Below, piece after piece: positions 27,156-36,288 of a stretch of DNA of 64,000 bases. Under the pieces are notes generated by a model that was given only the letters and a program-made list of their open reading frames with translations, did not search any database and had not been told where the DNA came from. The stretch comes from Desulfurococcales archaeon (GTDB lineage Archaea > Thermoproteota > Thermoprotei_A > Sulfolobales > NBVN01), in the NCBI GenBank assembly GCA_023255955.1, contig JAGDWD010000007.1, positions 226,928-290,927 on the forward strand, read 5' to 3'. Made by a program: the position numbers and the translations under genes. Positions within the stretch are counted from its first letter, which is position 1. Each line of letters begins with the position of its first letter.

Positions 27156-27165
27156 TAGTTTAAAG
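27156..27165 (+). promoter_or_regulatory. TATA box of the isoprenoid gene pair
   Basis: TAGTTTAAAG at the end of an AT-rich 259-base gap, 40-60 bases before the two candidate TTG starts of the IPK gene. Confidence 0.4.
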
Positions 27166-27204
27166 ATGTTGGTCTAGCGCTATTATTGGCTCTGACTAGA
27201 GGCT

Positions 27205-28008
27205 TTGGGTAGTAGCTTGAAGATCAGACCACTGAAAATAATTAAGTTAGGTGGTTCAGTAATTACTGTTAAGGAAATTCGTTGGTCTATCAGAAGAGAG
27301 GTCTTGTTAAGGCTCCTCAGGGAGCTAGGTACCTACCGGGAGGAGTTCCCAGAGAACCAGGTTGTTTTAATACATGGTGGTGGGAGCTTCGGCCACCCTC
27401 TAGTTAAGGACTGTGTCTCCAGGTACGGTAAGATCACTGAGAGTTGCTATATATCAACAGCAGACTCTATGGACACTCTGAATGCTATAGTTAGGAAGTA
27501 CTCTATTAATGTAGCTAGAATACCAGCTATTTCCATACCCCCGAGAACTATATGCTCTATATCCTCGGGTAGCCCGCGTTGTAGACTAGATCCTGTAGTT
27601 GCGGCTTTAGAGAGGGGGTTCACACCAATACTGTATGGAGATGTAGTAACATCCGATAGGGGTTTCGAGGTTCTCTCAGGTGATACTCTAGCTTGGTACA
27701 TAGCTAGAGATTTAGGGGCCCTCGAGATACTCTTCGTTACTGATGTTGACGGCTTGTACGAAAGGGACCCTAAGTTAGATCCTAACGCACAGAAAATTAC
27801 GGAGGCATTAGTGGATGAGGTAATCAACTATGTCGCAGCTAGTTCTTCTACCGTCGATGTTACCGGTGGAATGATGAAGAAATTGATTGAGGGAAAGCTC
27901 CTAGGAGTTCGCGGAATCAAGGTGAAAATCGTTGGCGGGTTCATAGAGGGCAATCTTTATAGTGCCCTTAAATCAGATAACTTCGTGGGTTCGATAGTAT
28001 GGTACTAG
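27205..28008 (+). CDS. ipk: isopentenyl phosphate kinase
   Basis: This 267-residue amino acid kinase family enzyme phosphorylates isopentenyl phosphate to IPP in the archaeal mevalonate route. Key motifs are IKLGGSVIT near residue 13, HGGGSFGH near 57 (the His is the family's substrate-orienting residue), LSGDTLAWYIA and VTDVDGLYERDP. The start may be TTG 27205 or TTG 27217; neither has a strong binding site. Its end overlaps the isomerase gene by 10 bases, placing two consecutive isoprenoid steps in one operon. Confidence 0.93.
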   Translation: MGSSLKIRPLKIIKLGGSVITVKEIRWSIRREVLLRLLRELGTYREEFPENQVVLIHGGGSFGHPLVKDCVSRYGKITESCYISTADSMDTLNAIVRKYSINVARIPAISIPPRTICSISSGSPRCRLDPVVAALERGFTPILYGDVVTSDRGFEVLSGDTLAWYIARDLGALEILFVTDVDGLYERDPKLDPNAQKITEALVDEVINYVAASSSTVDVTGGMMKKLIEGKLLGVRGIKVKIVGGFIEGNLYSALKSDNFVGSIVWY

Positions 28009-29081
28009 GAGAAGCTGAAAGAACCTCCAGGAGAAAAATAGAGCATATCGAGATAGTACTTAACAAGCCTGTTGAAGGTCCTCAAACAACCTGGTTCGAG
28101 TATGTCTTCCTACCAACACGTGCTCTACCTAAGGTGGACCCCGAGAAGATATCCACAGCTGTCAACTTCCTAGGGAAAACCATGGGGGCACCACTGATAA
28201 TAGAGGCTATGACTGGGGGTGCCCCAGGTACTGAACTCATTAATAGGTCCCTAGCTGAAGTAGCTTGCCAGCTCGATATAGGGATGGGACTAGGTAGTCA
28301 GAGAGCAGCTCTCGAGTCTAGAGAGTTAGCACACACTTATAGAGTCGCTAGGGATGTCTGTCCTGATCTGGTACTACTGGGGAACATAGGCATAGCTGAG
28401 CTAATAAAATACGGTGTCAGCGTGTTGGAGTCCTTAACCTCTATTGTTGAAGTAGATGGCATTGCCGTCCACCTCAACTACTTCCAGGAGGTGGTCCAGC
28501 CTGAGGGAGCTCTAGGCTTCTCTAGAGGGCTCGAAGCGATTTCTAAGGCTGTAGATGTCAGTCCCGTACCTATAATAGTAAAGGAGGTGGGATTCGGGAT
28601 CAGTAAGGAGTTCGCTGAGGAACTTTACAGCATCGGTGTTAAGTACGTAGATATTGCTGGTGCTGGTGGAACTAACTGGGCTCTCGTAGAGCTCTACAGA
28701 GCTGCCTCTGCTGGTAACATCATCAAGCAAAACATTGCTGACGGAATTAAGGAGGTAGGTATACCCACAGCAGCATCTATAGCAGAGGTCCGCAACGTCT
28801 CAGATGAGCTATTCATAATTGGAAGCGGGGGGATAAGAACGCCGTATGATGCGGTAAAAGCATTGAGATTAGGGGCTAATATAGTAGGGATGGCTAGACC
28901 TGTACTGTTAGCTTACTCAAGGAACACGCTCAGGGAGTTCTTGGAGGCCTTCATCCTCGGATTCAAAGCTATACTAGCATCTCTGGGAGTTATTACTGTA
29001 AGTGACATCGTAAAAAGCCCGGTAGTGGTTGTTGGTTTACTAAAGGAGTGGCTTGACCTAAGAGGGATAAAAATACACTAA
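27999..29081 (+). CDS. fni: type 2 isopentenyl-diphosphate delta-isomerase
   Basis: This 360-residue FMN enzyme converts IPP and DMAPP. It has the N-terminal RKIEHIEIVL, MTGGAPG, GSQRAAL, the VHLNYFQE segment, the VKEVGFGIS strand and the flavin phosphate loop GSGGIRTPYDAVKAL. Length and order match the Fni/IDI-2 TIM barrel. It overlaps the IPK gene, whose product IPP is its substrate, and supports archaeal lipid synthesis. Confidence 0.95.
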   Translation: MVLGEAERTSRRKIEHIEIVLNKPVEGPQTTWFEYVFLPTRALPKVDPEKISTAVNFLGKTMGAPLIIEAMTGGAPGTELINRSLAEVACQLDIGMGLGSQRAALESRELAHTYRVARDVCPDLVLLGNIGIAELIKYGVSVLESLTSIVEVDGIAVHLNYFQEVVQPEGALGFSRGLEAISKAVDVSPVPIIVKEVGFGISKEFAEELYSIGVKYVDIAGAGGTNWALVELYRAASAGNIIKQNIADGIKEVGIPTAASIAEVRNVSDELFIIGSGGIRTPYDAVKALRLGANIVGMARPVLLAYSRNTLREFLEAFILGFKAILASLGVITVSDIVKSPVVVVGLLKEWLDLRGIKIH

Positions 29082-29176
29082 CCTCTACGGAGAGAGGGAG
29101 GGCCCTGTAGAATGATTGGGTGATATAAGGTAAAGGATTTCTTAAGAGGCTGATATTAACTGCGGAAGTATAAGCT

Positions 29177-29854
29177 GTGCTGGTGGTGGAGTTGAGTGAG
29201 GTTTACAGTACTCTCCCACCTAAATATGTCGAGTCTCTGGTCTACATAGATCTAGTCGACATATTGACTGCCTACCGGAGAGTATCTAGGCTCTCCACTA
29301 TCGGTAACATTATAGGTGTCCGCGATACATCTCTAAGTAAGTACATCAATGGCAAGCTCAGACCTAGATCCGCCAGGAGCTTGGCCATGATAAAGACTCT
29401 GATCGATATGAACTTAGTAAAGAACGCTGTCTCGGAGTACCTACGTGATAGGAGCTTAATCGAGCTACTGACAGACATTCCGTTCACAAAGCTCATAGCC
29501 TTATCTATCATGGAGAGGTTGGTAAAGCTATTTCACGGTAGCCGTGTAGAGACAGTAATAGCCTCTAGCGAAGCCCTCTTAATAGCTTCGCACATATCGC
29601 ACAGATTGAGGTCCTCTCTAATTAATTTACACACAGTCCGTGGTAGCTCAAAAGTTAGGAATCTAGGTAATACAGCAGTAATCTTAGTGATAGCGGATGA
29701 CGAGATAATTAAGCAGCTGGTTAAGGTTAAGACTGAAGGTAGGAGAACTACTGTGAAATATATATTCCTAGTTATTTATTCAAAGGAGGTGGACATATTG
29801 GCATCCATCTTCCCCAACACTACCGTAGAATACCTTGTCGGTACCCTACCCTAG
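29177..29854 (+). CDS. HTH protein with degenerate phosphoribosyltransferase-like domain
   Basis: This protein of about 220 residues has a Cro-type helix-turn-helix at residues 40-65 (IGNIIGVRDTSLSKYINGKL). The C-terminal part is laid out like a type I phosphoribosyltransferase, as in the archaeal GfcR/PyrE2-like regulators, but the PRPP loop is replaced by AVILVIADDEII. It would thus be a regulator, not an enzyme. The start may be GTG 29177 or TTG 29192, the latter with GGTGGTGGAG before it. Its stop is seven bases from a tnpB relic. The family link is moderate. Confidence 0.65.
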   Translation: MLVVELSEVYSTLPPKYVESLVYIDLVDILTAYRRVSRLSTIGNIIGVRDTSLSKYINGKLRPRSARSLAMIKTLIDMNLVKNAVSEYLRDRSLIELLTDIPFTKLIALSIMERLVKLFHGSRVETVIASSEALLIASHISHRLRSSLINLHTVRGSSKVRNLGNTAVILVIADDEIIKQLVKVKTEGRRTTVKYIFLVIYSKEVDILASIFPNTTVEYLVGTLP

Positions 29855-29860
29855 ATTTCC

Positions 29861-30262
29861 CGTTTGTCCCTAGATGCTTGTTGATGCGGGTTTATGTTTG
29901 TTTATTGTGTCTAGGGACTTCCACCTCGTCCACAGGGTTTTCCCTATCCCTGTGGGTCGTGGGTGGTGTTCGTCCCGAACGGCATGCGGGACACATCTAG
30001 GTCTAGTCCTGAGAGGCTTGGAGCGTTGCTCCCATCACCTCCCAGGGCTCTGAAGAGTAGGTTCCAGCAAGCAACTACATCTCTATGCCATAGCTCACCA
30101 CCAACACTACACCTACCAATACGGGAGCTGTTACTGTAAACGATGTGTGTCTTGTGTACTGGGCATACCTTAGATGTGTTCTTAGGGTCTACGTAGATTA
30201 CGGGTACACCAAACTCCCTAGCTTTCTCCTCAATAGCTAGCTGAATACCTCTAAAACACGCT
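29861..30262 (-). pseudogene. tnpB (IS200/IS605 family) 3' relic, copy 1
   Basis: On the minus strand this codes for the C-terminal end of a TnpB nuclease: GIQLAIEEKAREFGVPVIYV, DPKNTSKVCPVH, a second zinc half RCSVGGELWHRDVVACWNLL, then the tail MPFGTNTTHD. At least two frame breaks (before GIQLA, and a one-base loss in the HD-P region relative to copy 2) leave it non-functional, and the N-terminal catalytic part is gone. The last 190 bases match copy 2 at 55351, including several hairpins where the omega RNA of such elements normally lies. The flanks differ, which fixes the element end near 29861. Confidence 0.85.
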
Positions 30263-30523
30263 TAGTAGCTAATACCAAAGCCCCACACAAACCTCCCCAA
30301 AAACACCAACTACAAAACATAAAACAAAACCCTATAAATCCAACAAACACCAACCAAAAAAAATAAAACAGCCCCGAGCTATTTCACATGAAAATTCTCT
30401 CGCTATCTTCGACAACAAGAAGTTGATTAGTTACCCTAGGAGAATTCAAAGCAGGCTTACGTCTTCCTCAGCAACTCCTGATGTAGTCTAGTCCTTTTAA
30501 AGAATACTACATCACATAGCATT
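30263..30523. other. intergenic; A/C-rich remnant next to the tnpB relic
   Basis: This is an A- and C-rich stretch (accaaccaaaaaaaataaaa). On the minus strand ALVLATKRVLE can be read just upstream of the relic in another frame, so more decayed tnpB may be present. Nothing else was recognised. Confidence 0.4.
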
Positions 30524-30535
30524 TTGGATGGCTCC

Positions 30536-30853
30536 ATGGCCGTAAATGTAGTTATCGGTGTTAGTAATGACGAGGTCTCGGAGGATCTTGTGAGACTAGC
30601 ATGGGAAGCAGCTCAGAGGATTTTCAGGAAGTACAGTCTGGAGGTCTACGTCATCCCGGTGACTGTAACCACTAGGTTCCCGTATATCTCGATAAACGGT
30701 ATTAGAGTTGTAGTTAGGAGTCCGCCAAGCGTTGAAGAGCTTGAGGATCTGATACTATCTATAGCTATTTACGTCGACAACAATGAGGAGGAAGCTGAGT
30801 TATTAGGATTGTTGGAGGATCCGACGATGGCTGACGCCGTCTTCTCATACTAG
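30536..30853 (+). CDS. small conserved-looking protein, unknown
   Basis: This 105-residue cytosolic protein with an alternating strand/helix pattern (VNVVIGVSND, LVRLAWEAAQRIF, LEVYVIPVTVT, RVVVRSPPSVEELEDLI) resembles a thioredoxin-like or ferredoxin-like fold. It has no CXXC. ATG 30536 is preferred over the upstream TTG 30524 of the ORF track. It is convergent with the 30857 gene, three bases apart. I do not recognise the family. Confidence 0.6.
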   Translation: MAVNVVIGVSNDEVSEDLVRLAWEAAQRIFRKYSLEVYVIPVTVTTRFPYISINGIRVVVRSPPSVEELEDLILSIAIYVDNNEEEAELLGLLEDPTMADAVFSY

Positions 30854-30856
30854 TGT

Positions 30857-31750
30857 TCAGCAGATATCACATACAGATATATCTGTCCACGTACCGTATC
30901 TTCCAGCTAGAGTCACAGCATGTTCACTCAGTACCTTAGATACCTCTTCCGTGCTTCCCGAAAATGTAAAGTACTTAATTAGATATGATCTCAGCATTTT
31001 TATGCCGCCCTCAATTACTTTAAGTCTCTTAAGCTCCGATATGGTCCTGTCAATTAGTTCAGCTCTTAGAGTATCTCTTGTAAGTGGGATAAACGCATAT
31101 ATCTGATTACCTAGCGATGACCTACCGTAGCTGACTACATAACTGGTTAGGTACCCTCTGTGACCTACGAATATCTTGGCGTATTCTTTAAGCCTTGACT
31201 CAGCTACTACTAAAACAGCGTGTGCTGATCTATAACTCAGATAGCTCCTCAGCTCATGTAGCCCGGCTTTACCTAGGAAGTAGTCTAGCGGTAGGGTATT
31301 GACGAGCTCTCCATACTCTACGTCGCAATGATATGTTCTCAAAATCTTGGAGTCTAGGTCGATCCTTGAAATTGGTGAGAATATCTTAGAAGTCTTAACT
31401 CTCCTCAGAAGCTCTCTGAAGTATTCACAGAACGGTCTCTTCGGTATCAAAACCTTCCCGTTAAACCACAGTACTGACTTTGTAATAGTCTCACCGAACT
31501 TCTTCTCCAGCTCCTTCTCGGGACCTTCCACAATAAAGTCAACGTCGACATCCACCAAGGAGTCATTGAGGAGTTGCTGGCAGCACGTCCTTGGGAGAAA
31601 CATAGGTATCCTGTCGACACAGAGGGAGCCTAAGCTCCACCCATAGAGGTCGCTCCCACCTTCCCAGATATCTACTACTAGATCCTCACTTCCTGCGAGC
31701 AGGTTTGTCGTTAGTGAATTGCCTAAGAAGACTCTCCTCACTTTCTTCAC
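30857..31750 (-). CDS. unknown protein, third gene of a small operon
   Basis: This is a 297-residue protein with several cysteines (RTCCQQLL; SVCDIC at the end) and no membrane segment. The opening VFLGNSLTTNLLA, where a GxGxxG loop would be, and the GNQIYAFIPLTRDTLRAE segment near the C-terminus faintly recall flavin-dependent UDP-galactopyranose mutase-like proteins. The nucleotide loop is not convincing, so no function is assigned. It overlaps the upstream zinc-finger gene by 65 bases, an unusually long overlap that suggests tight coupling. Confidence 0.65.
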   Translation of the reverse strand: MKKVRRVFLGNSLTTNLLAGSEDLVVDIWEGGSDLYGWSLGSLCVDRIPMFLPRTCCQQLLNDSLVDVDVDFIVEGPEKELEKKFGETITKSVLWFNGKVLIPKRPFCEYFRELLRRVKTSKIFSPISRIDLDSKILRTYHCDVEYGELVNTLPLDYFLGKAGLHELRSYLSYRSAHAVLVVAESRLKEYAKIFVGHRGYLTSYVVSYGRSSLGNQIYAFIPLTRDTLRAELIDRTISELKRLKVIEGGIKMLRSYLIKYFTFSGSTEEVSKVLSEHAVTLAGRYGTWTDISVCDIC

Positions 31751-32024
31751 TTGCCTCCCTAGCTACAGGCACTTTCATCTTCTTATACTTTTTCGTGTGC
31801 CAGTGGGTTCTCATATGGTTTATTAGGTCTTCAATAGATACGAAGAGAGCTGAGTCTGTTACCGGCATATTACCTTCACGCCCCTCTGGACAGAGATCTT
31901 CGATACTTATCGAGCTGCAGAGGGGGCAGAGTATGAGTGAGGTACTTAGATCAACACAGGTTACGACAGCAATACCGTGAGACTTAAACTCCTTCCTAAC
32001 CCAGCGAGGTTCCCAGTAGCTCAC
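31686..32024 (-). CDS. small zinc-finger-like protein
   Basis: This 112-residue protein has CPLC near residue 33 and a later HMRTHWH near residue 70, together a plausible C2H2 zinc site, followed by a lysine-rich stretch (HTKKYKKMKV) suited to nucleic acid binding. It sits between the ribbon-helix-helix gene (four-base overlap) and the 297-residue gene (65-base overlap). Function is unknown; a regulator or RNA-binding adaptor is a guess. Confidence 0.65.
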   Translation of the reverse strand: MSYWEPRWVRKEFKSHGIAVVTCVDLSTSLILCPLCSSISIEDLCPEGREGNMPVTDSALFVSIEDLINHMRTHWHTKKYKKMKVPVAREASEESEESLLRQFTNDKPARRK

Positions 32025-32233
32025 TGACCAGAACCTCGAGAACTCTTGAGCTTACTGATTATGACCTCCAGTTCTCCCGCATCGACATTGAAGCCCATAC
32101 TCTTCAGTTTGAATATAACAGCTAGTCGCAGTATATCGCTACGGCATTCCCCTATACCTAACCTCACTAAGCTATCTATGAACTCTATGATATCCTCAGG
32201 TAACCTAACGGAGATTAAAGAGCTGCTGGTCAT
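32021..32233 (-). CDS. ribbon-helix-helix DNA-binding protein
   Basis: This 70-residue CopG/MetJ-type protein has a beta strand LISVRLPEDIIEFID then helices with LGIGECRSDILRLAVIFKL. Such proteins dimerise and insert the strand in the major groove. It is the first gene of the three-gene minus-strand operon and probably autoregulates it. An antitoxin role is possible for this fold, but no toxin-like partner is evident. Confidence 0.8.
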   Translation of the reverse strand: MTSSSLISVRLPEDIIEFIDSLVRLGIGECRSDILRLAVIFKLKSMGFNVDAGELEVIISKLKSSRGSGQ

Positions 32234-32431
32234 AGTCCCCGAAATATTTTAAGTCGGTAAATTTATAGTTTATAGTCACACCTCAATGAAATCAGCTGTC
32301 TACTGGAGTATATAGGGCTCACTATAAGTTCACAGTTAAGGTTAAGTAAGCACATAACTCCCAGCAAATTTACTTCAGCATATTAGAGCACATTTATGTC
32401 TTACTGGCAACCAGTAGTTGGTGCTTTAGCT

Positions 32432-33481
32432 GTGTCTAGATCTAAAGTACAGGTTCTAGTCAACGGGTACGGAGTTATAGGTAAGAGAGTCGCTGATGCC
32501 GTGCTACGGCAGCCCGATATGAAGCTAGTTGGGATAGCTGACGTAGTAGCAGATTGGAGGATCAAGTTAGCAGCAGCTAAGGGGTTCCCAATATATGCCT
32601 CAATCCCTGAAAAGGAGGATGAGATGAGGAAGAAAGGCCTCAAAGTAGAGGGAACTATGGTGGATCTCCTGAAGAACGGTCTAGTTGATGTCGTCGTGGA
32701 CTGCGCCCCCGCTAAGATAGGGGCTAGAAATAAGGAGGTTTACGAGAAGTACGGTGTTAAAGCTATTTTCCAGGGAGGTGAGAAGCACGAGGTTGCTGGG
32801 GTTTCCTTCGTCGCCCAGAGAAACTATCATGAAGCACTTGGAAAGCAGTATGTTAGGGTCGTTAGTTGCAATACCACCGCTATATGTAGAGTTGTCGGGG
32901 CTCTACATGAGAAGATAGGCGTAAAGAAAGCTCGCGTAGTCGTATTTAGAAGGGCTGTCGACGTCTGGGAGTCTAGTAGAACCGGGATCATGAACACAGC
33001 CGTCCCCGAGCTTCAAGTACCTTCCCATCATGGACCGGATGCTCGTACGGTGATAAAGGATCTCGACATAGTGACTATGGCAGCTAAAGGAAGTCATAAC
33101 CTCTATCATCTGCATATGGCTATGGTAGAGGTAAAGGAGAAAGTCACTCGGGAGGACATATTGGAGATACTAGATAAGGAGCCGAGAGTGATCTTTGTAA
33201 GTGGGGAGGACGGTATTGACGGGTTAAACACTATATTTGAACTCTCCAGAGACCTCGGTAGACCTCGAGGAGATCTCTATGAGATCCCCGTCTGGAGGGA
33301 TGGTGTTTCCGTGTCTCCGGATGGTACGGAAATATATATGATTTGGGCTACACCTAACGAATCCAACGTGATCCCGGAGAACATAGATGCTATAAGGGCT
33401 ATAACTGAGCTAGAGAAAGATGCGAAGGCCTCCATATCTAAAACAGATGAGTATCTAGGCGTTATCAAAAGAGTGTATTGA
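32432..33481 (+). CDS. gap: glyceraldehyde-3-phosphate dehydrogenase, archaeal class II
   Basis: This enzyme oxidises GAP to 1,3-bisphosphoglycerate with NAD(P) and works with PGK, which is also in this window. The Rossmann opening VQVLVNGYGVIGKRVADAV, catalytic cysteine in SCNTTAICR and HHGPDA are diagnostic of the archaeal type. The ORF track starts at ATG 32396, but GTG 32432 gives the usual family N-terminus, has GGTG upstream and suits a TATA-like CATTTATG at 32391. About 349 residues, normal. Confidence 0.95.
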   Translation: MSRSKVQVLVNGYGVIGKRVADAVLRQPDMKLVGIADVVADWRIKLAAAKGFPIYASIPEKEDEMRKKGLKVEGTMVDLLKNGLVDVVVDCAPAKIGARNKEVYEKYGVKAIFQGGEKHEVAGVSFVAQRNYHEALGKQYVRVVSCNTTAICRVVGALHEKIGVKKARVVVFRRAVDVWESSRTGIMNTAVPELQVPSHHGPDARTVIKDLDIVTMAAKGSHNLYHLHMAMVEVKEKVTREDILEILDKEPRVIFVSGEDGIDGLNTIFELSRDLGRPRGDLYEIPVWRDGVSVSPDGTEIYMIWATPNESNVIPENIDAIRAITELEKDAKASISKTDEYLGVIKRVY

Positions 33482-33532
33482 AAATTAATCTTAGGTACTA
33501 CTTTATAAAGAGAAACAGAGAAGCTTTGTTTC

Positions 33533-34090
33533 CTATTGTTTTTCTATCTGGGCAGCAGCAAGTAAGTTACCTGTCTCCAGATCTACTATCGACAATGTAA
33601 GATCCCGGCAGTCGATTCTCGCATACGTAGAAGTACTAGCAAGATAGCCTGCTAGGGATCCAGGGTTCACTATATAACTGGAGCAGACCTTATTTAACCG
33701 GTACACATGTGTATGTCCGTAGAGGATAACATCGTAACTTCCTCCGCAGGCTAAGCCCTCAACGATTTTCTCGGTAAGTTCCCGGTTTTTAAAACCGTGT
33801 AGCATTAATACCTTCAGCCCGCAGAGCTCTGCTTCTTCGGGTTGCTCACTCAACTCCGCAGATACCTTACTGAGAAGTAGTACATCTCCGTCGTTGTTCC
33901 CTAGTATGAGCTTAAATTTAAAAGTAGAGGGCATGTTCTCGACGAGAGCTCTTAAAGTGAATGGAGACACCACATCACCTAGATGGATCACATACCCGGT
34001 TCTGGACTCAGACTTTAGGATATCAACGAACTTCATGACTTTATCTAATCTATCATGGGTATCCGACACTACAAATACTAACATCACCAA
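33533..34090 (-). CDS. YfcE/MJ0936-type metallophosphoesterase
   Basis: This 185-residue calcineurin-like phosphodiesterase has the complete metal motifs VSDTHD, HLGDVVSP, LGNNDGD, MLHGF and YGHTHV. These small proteins hydrolyse phosphodiester bonds in test substrates; the natural substrate is unknown. It is convergent with gap and stands alone. Confidence 0.92.
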   Translation of the reverse strand: MVMLVFVVSDTHDRLDKVMKFVDILKSESRTGYVIHLGDVVSPFTLRALVENMPSTFKFKLILGNNDGDVLLLSKVSAELSEQPEEAELCGLKVLMLHGFKNRELTEKIVEGLACGGSYDVILYGHTHVYRLNKVCSSYIVNPGSLAGYLASTSTYARIDCRDLTLSIVDLETGNLLAAAQIEKQ

Positions 34091-34396
34091 TCACCGGTAA
34101 CATAGATGTATCATAGCTAATTAACGATAAACACATTTATGCCGTGTTTCCGGTACAGACATGAATAACAACTTCATCACGTAAATAGTTCTTTAAATAG
34201 TCAAACCTAAGAACCTCAACACGACGTCTAATAACCGACTTTTTCCCTAGCCTTAAAGGATGAAATACCCGATTGCGAACTCAACGACTAAAACATTCCT
34301 TAGAAGCACATACAGTCAGTTAAGTACATGATTTTAGTGTGCGAGTAGAGCTCAAGGTTATATCCTCGACCTACTTACTAGTAATGGGTAATAAAG
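34091..34396. other. intergenic, nothing recognised
   Basis: AT-rich 306-base gap between divergent genes. Several TATA-like runs (for example TTTAAATAG near 34192) are present. No small ORF or RNA gene was recognised. Confidence 0.4.
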
Positions 34397-36169
34397 TTGA
34401 GAGTTGATGAAATAGCTAGCTTAATCAAGAGGTTAGTTTCAGTACCTAGGTACTCTCTAGTTGGTCTAACTAGGAGCGGGTACCTAGTTTTCGGATCCAC
34501 CCAGGAGGGAACCTACAAACTATACGTCCTAGATCCCAGGACGGGCTCCATCAGTAGTCTTGTAGATGAGCCTGTTTACACTATCTCACGAACTTCTAGA
34601 GAATCTGACGTAGTTGTATACACCGTCGATGTTAGTAGAGGGTATGAGAAAGTCTCGGTATTCGGTAAGGATCTGAGGTCAGGCAACAACTTCTGCCTTT
34701 CAGAGGACGTGGAGCCTCACAGAATCGTAGGCTTTAGTTATGATGGTGTGAGAATTGCTTGGTCTGCTTCTATTGGTACGAGAGCCTTCATATTGATGTC
34801 TGATGTTCTGAGTCGTAAGGTAGAGACAGTAGCTGAGATTAAGGGTAGGGAACACGTATCAGACGTTAATGAGAGGTACATAGCTGGCTCAGGACATTTG
34901 AAGGGGGATCCTTTCACGGAGGAGCTCTTCATCGTGGATATTAGAACTCGGGAGATGAAGGTCTTTACGCCTAGAGAGGGTAGTGTGAATAGGCATCCCA
35001 GACTTCACGGATCTAAAATACTCTTCGAGAGTAACTTCGAGGACTTAGATACGTTTAAGCTCTACGTTTATGATATAGAGAGCGGTGAGCTCTCGAAGGT
35101 TAGGATGTTGTATGACGACCTCACGAAGTTCGGTCCCGTAGAGTACGTGGATTTTGGATGGCTCCCTGATGGGAGGATATGGGCTATAGGTAAAAAGAAG
35201 GGTAGGTCGAAGCTCTTCATAGATGGCTTAGAGGTGAAGACTCCTGAGGGTATGGTCGTCAACGCGGAGGTAGCTGACGATTACGCCTACGTAACATATA
35301 CCTCAATGCGGGAACCTCCAAGAGTGTTGCGTGTAGATCTCAGAACATCGAGTGCTCAGGTTTTAGTAGGTGCGGAGCCTCCGAAAGATGTGGTAGAGTC
35401 CTTAGCGGAGGTTATATTCACGGAGGTTGTGTCTGGAGATGGCATTAAAGTTCCTACCTACGCCTTAGTTAGCTCGAAAAGCCCTAGGCCTGGTCCAACC
35501 ATAGTGTACCCGCATGGAGGGCCCTGGGCTGAGGTTTCCGACTCTTGGTCACCTATGCTACTCCTACTAACCGCTCTAGGCTACCACGTGGTAGCTCCCA
35601 ACTTTAGGGGCTCTACAGGCTACGGCGAGAAATTCAGGAAGCTGGATCTTGGGGATCCAGGTGGGGGAGACCTTATGGACGTTATCTATGCGACTAAGTG
35701 GGCTATTGAGTCGGGCATAGCTGATAGAGAGAGGATCGCTATCTTTGGCTACAGTTATGGAGGGTACATGAGCTTCATGGCCATGGTCAAGTATCCCGAT
35801 ATGTGGAGGTGTGGAGTAGCTGGTGCCGGTGTGACGGACTGGGTAGAGGACTATGAGCTGGCGGATGCTTTCTTCAAGAGGTATGATGAGATATTATTCG
35901 CTGGTAAGAAGGAACTGTTCGTTGAGAGGTCACCCATAACCTACATAAACAATATGAGATCCCCGATATGTATAGTACACCCACAAAACGACTCTAGATG
36001 CCCGCTGAAACCGATAATGAAGTTTGCCTACAGATTGATGGAACTTGGGAAAACATTCGAACTCTATGTTATATCTGACATAGGACACGCACTTCAGCTA
36101 GATGTGAACGCTATGGTGAAATACCTACTATATTCCACACTATTCCTAGAGAAGTACCTACGTCAGTAG
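34397..36169 (+). CDS. S9 family peptidase (acylaminoacyl-peptidase type)
   Basis: This 590-residue prolyl oligopeptidase-family serine peptidase has an N-terminal seven-blade beta-propeller (to about 330), then the alpha/beta hydrolase with oxyanion segment YPHGGP, nucleophile GYSYGG (Ser near 453), Asp in HPQNDSRCP and His in SDIGHAL. It releases acylated or free N-terminal residues from short peptides in the cytosol; no signal peptide. The start is TTG 34397. It fits the peptide-degrading lifestyle suggested by the other peptidases and GdhA. Confidence 0.93.
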   Translation: MRVDEIASLIKRLVSVPRYSLVGLTRSGYLVFGSTQEGTYKLYVLDPRTGSISSLVDEPVYTISRTSRESDVVVYTVDVSRGYEKVSVFGKDLRSGNNFCLSEDVEPHRIVGFSYDGVRIAWSASIGTRAFILMSDVLSRKVETVAEIKGREHVSDVNERYIAGSGHLKGDPFTEELFIVDIRTREMKVFTPREGSVNRHPRLHGSKILFESNFEDLDTFKLYVYDIESGELSKVRMLYDDLTKFGPVEYVDFGWLPDGRIWAIGKKKGRSKLFIDGLEVKTPEGMVVNAEVADDYAYVTYTSMREPPRVLRVDLRTSSAQVLVGAEPPKDVVESLAEVIFTEVVSGDGIKVPTYALVSSKSPRPGPTIVYPHGGPWAEVSDSWSPMLLLLTALGYHVVAPNFRGSTGYGEKFRKLDLGDPGGGDLMDVIYATKWAIESGIADRERIAIFGYSYGGYMSFMAMVKYPDMWRCGVAGAGVTDWVEDYELADAFFKRYDEILFAGKKELFVERSPITYINNMRSPICIVHPQNDSRCPLKPIMKFAYRLMELGKTFELYVISDIGHALQLDVNAMVKYLLYSTLFLEKYLRQ

Positions 36170-36288
36170 CCGAGGAAAGAAACTTAGGAGATTCCGGTGG
36201 ACCCAGCTCAGCCGAATCTCCCGAAATGGAATAGGCTTAGCTGTTTTAAAACAAGTTTATCATTGAGAGAGTAAGTAGGATGTGAAGG

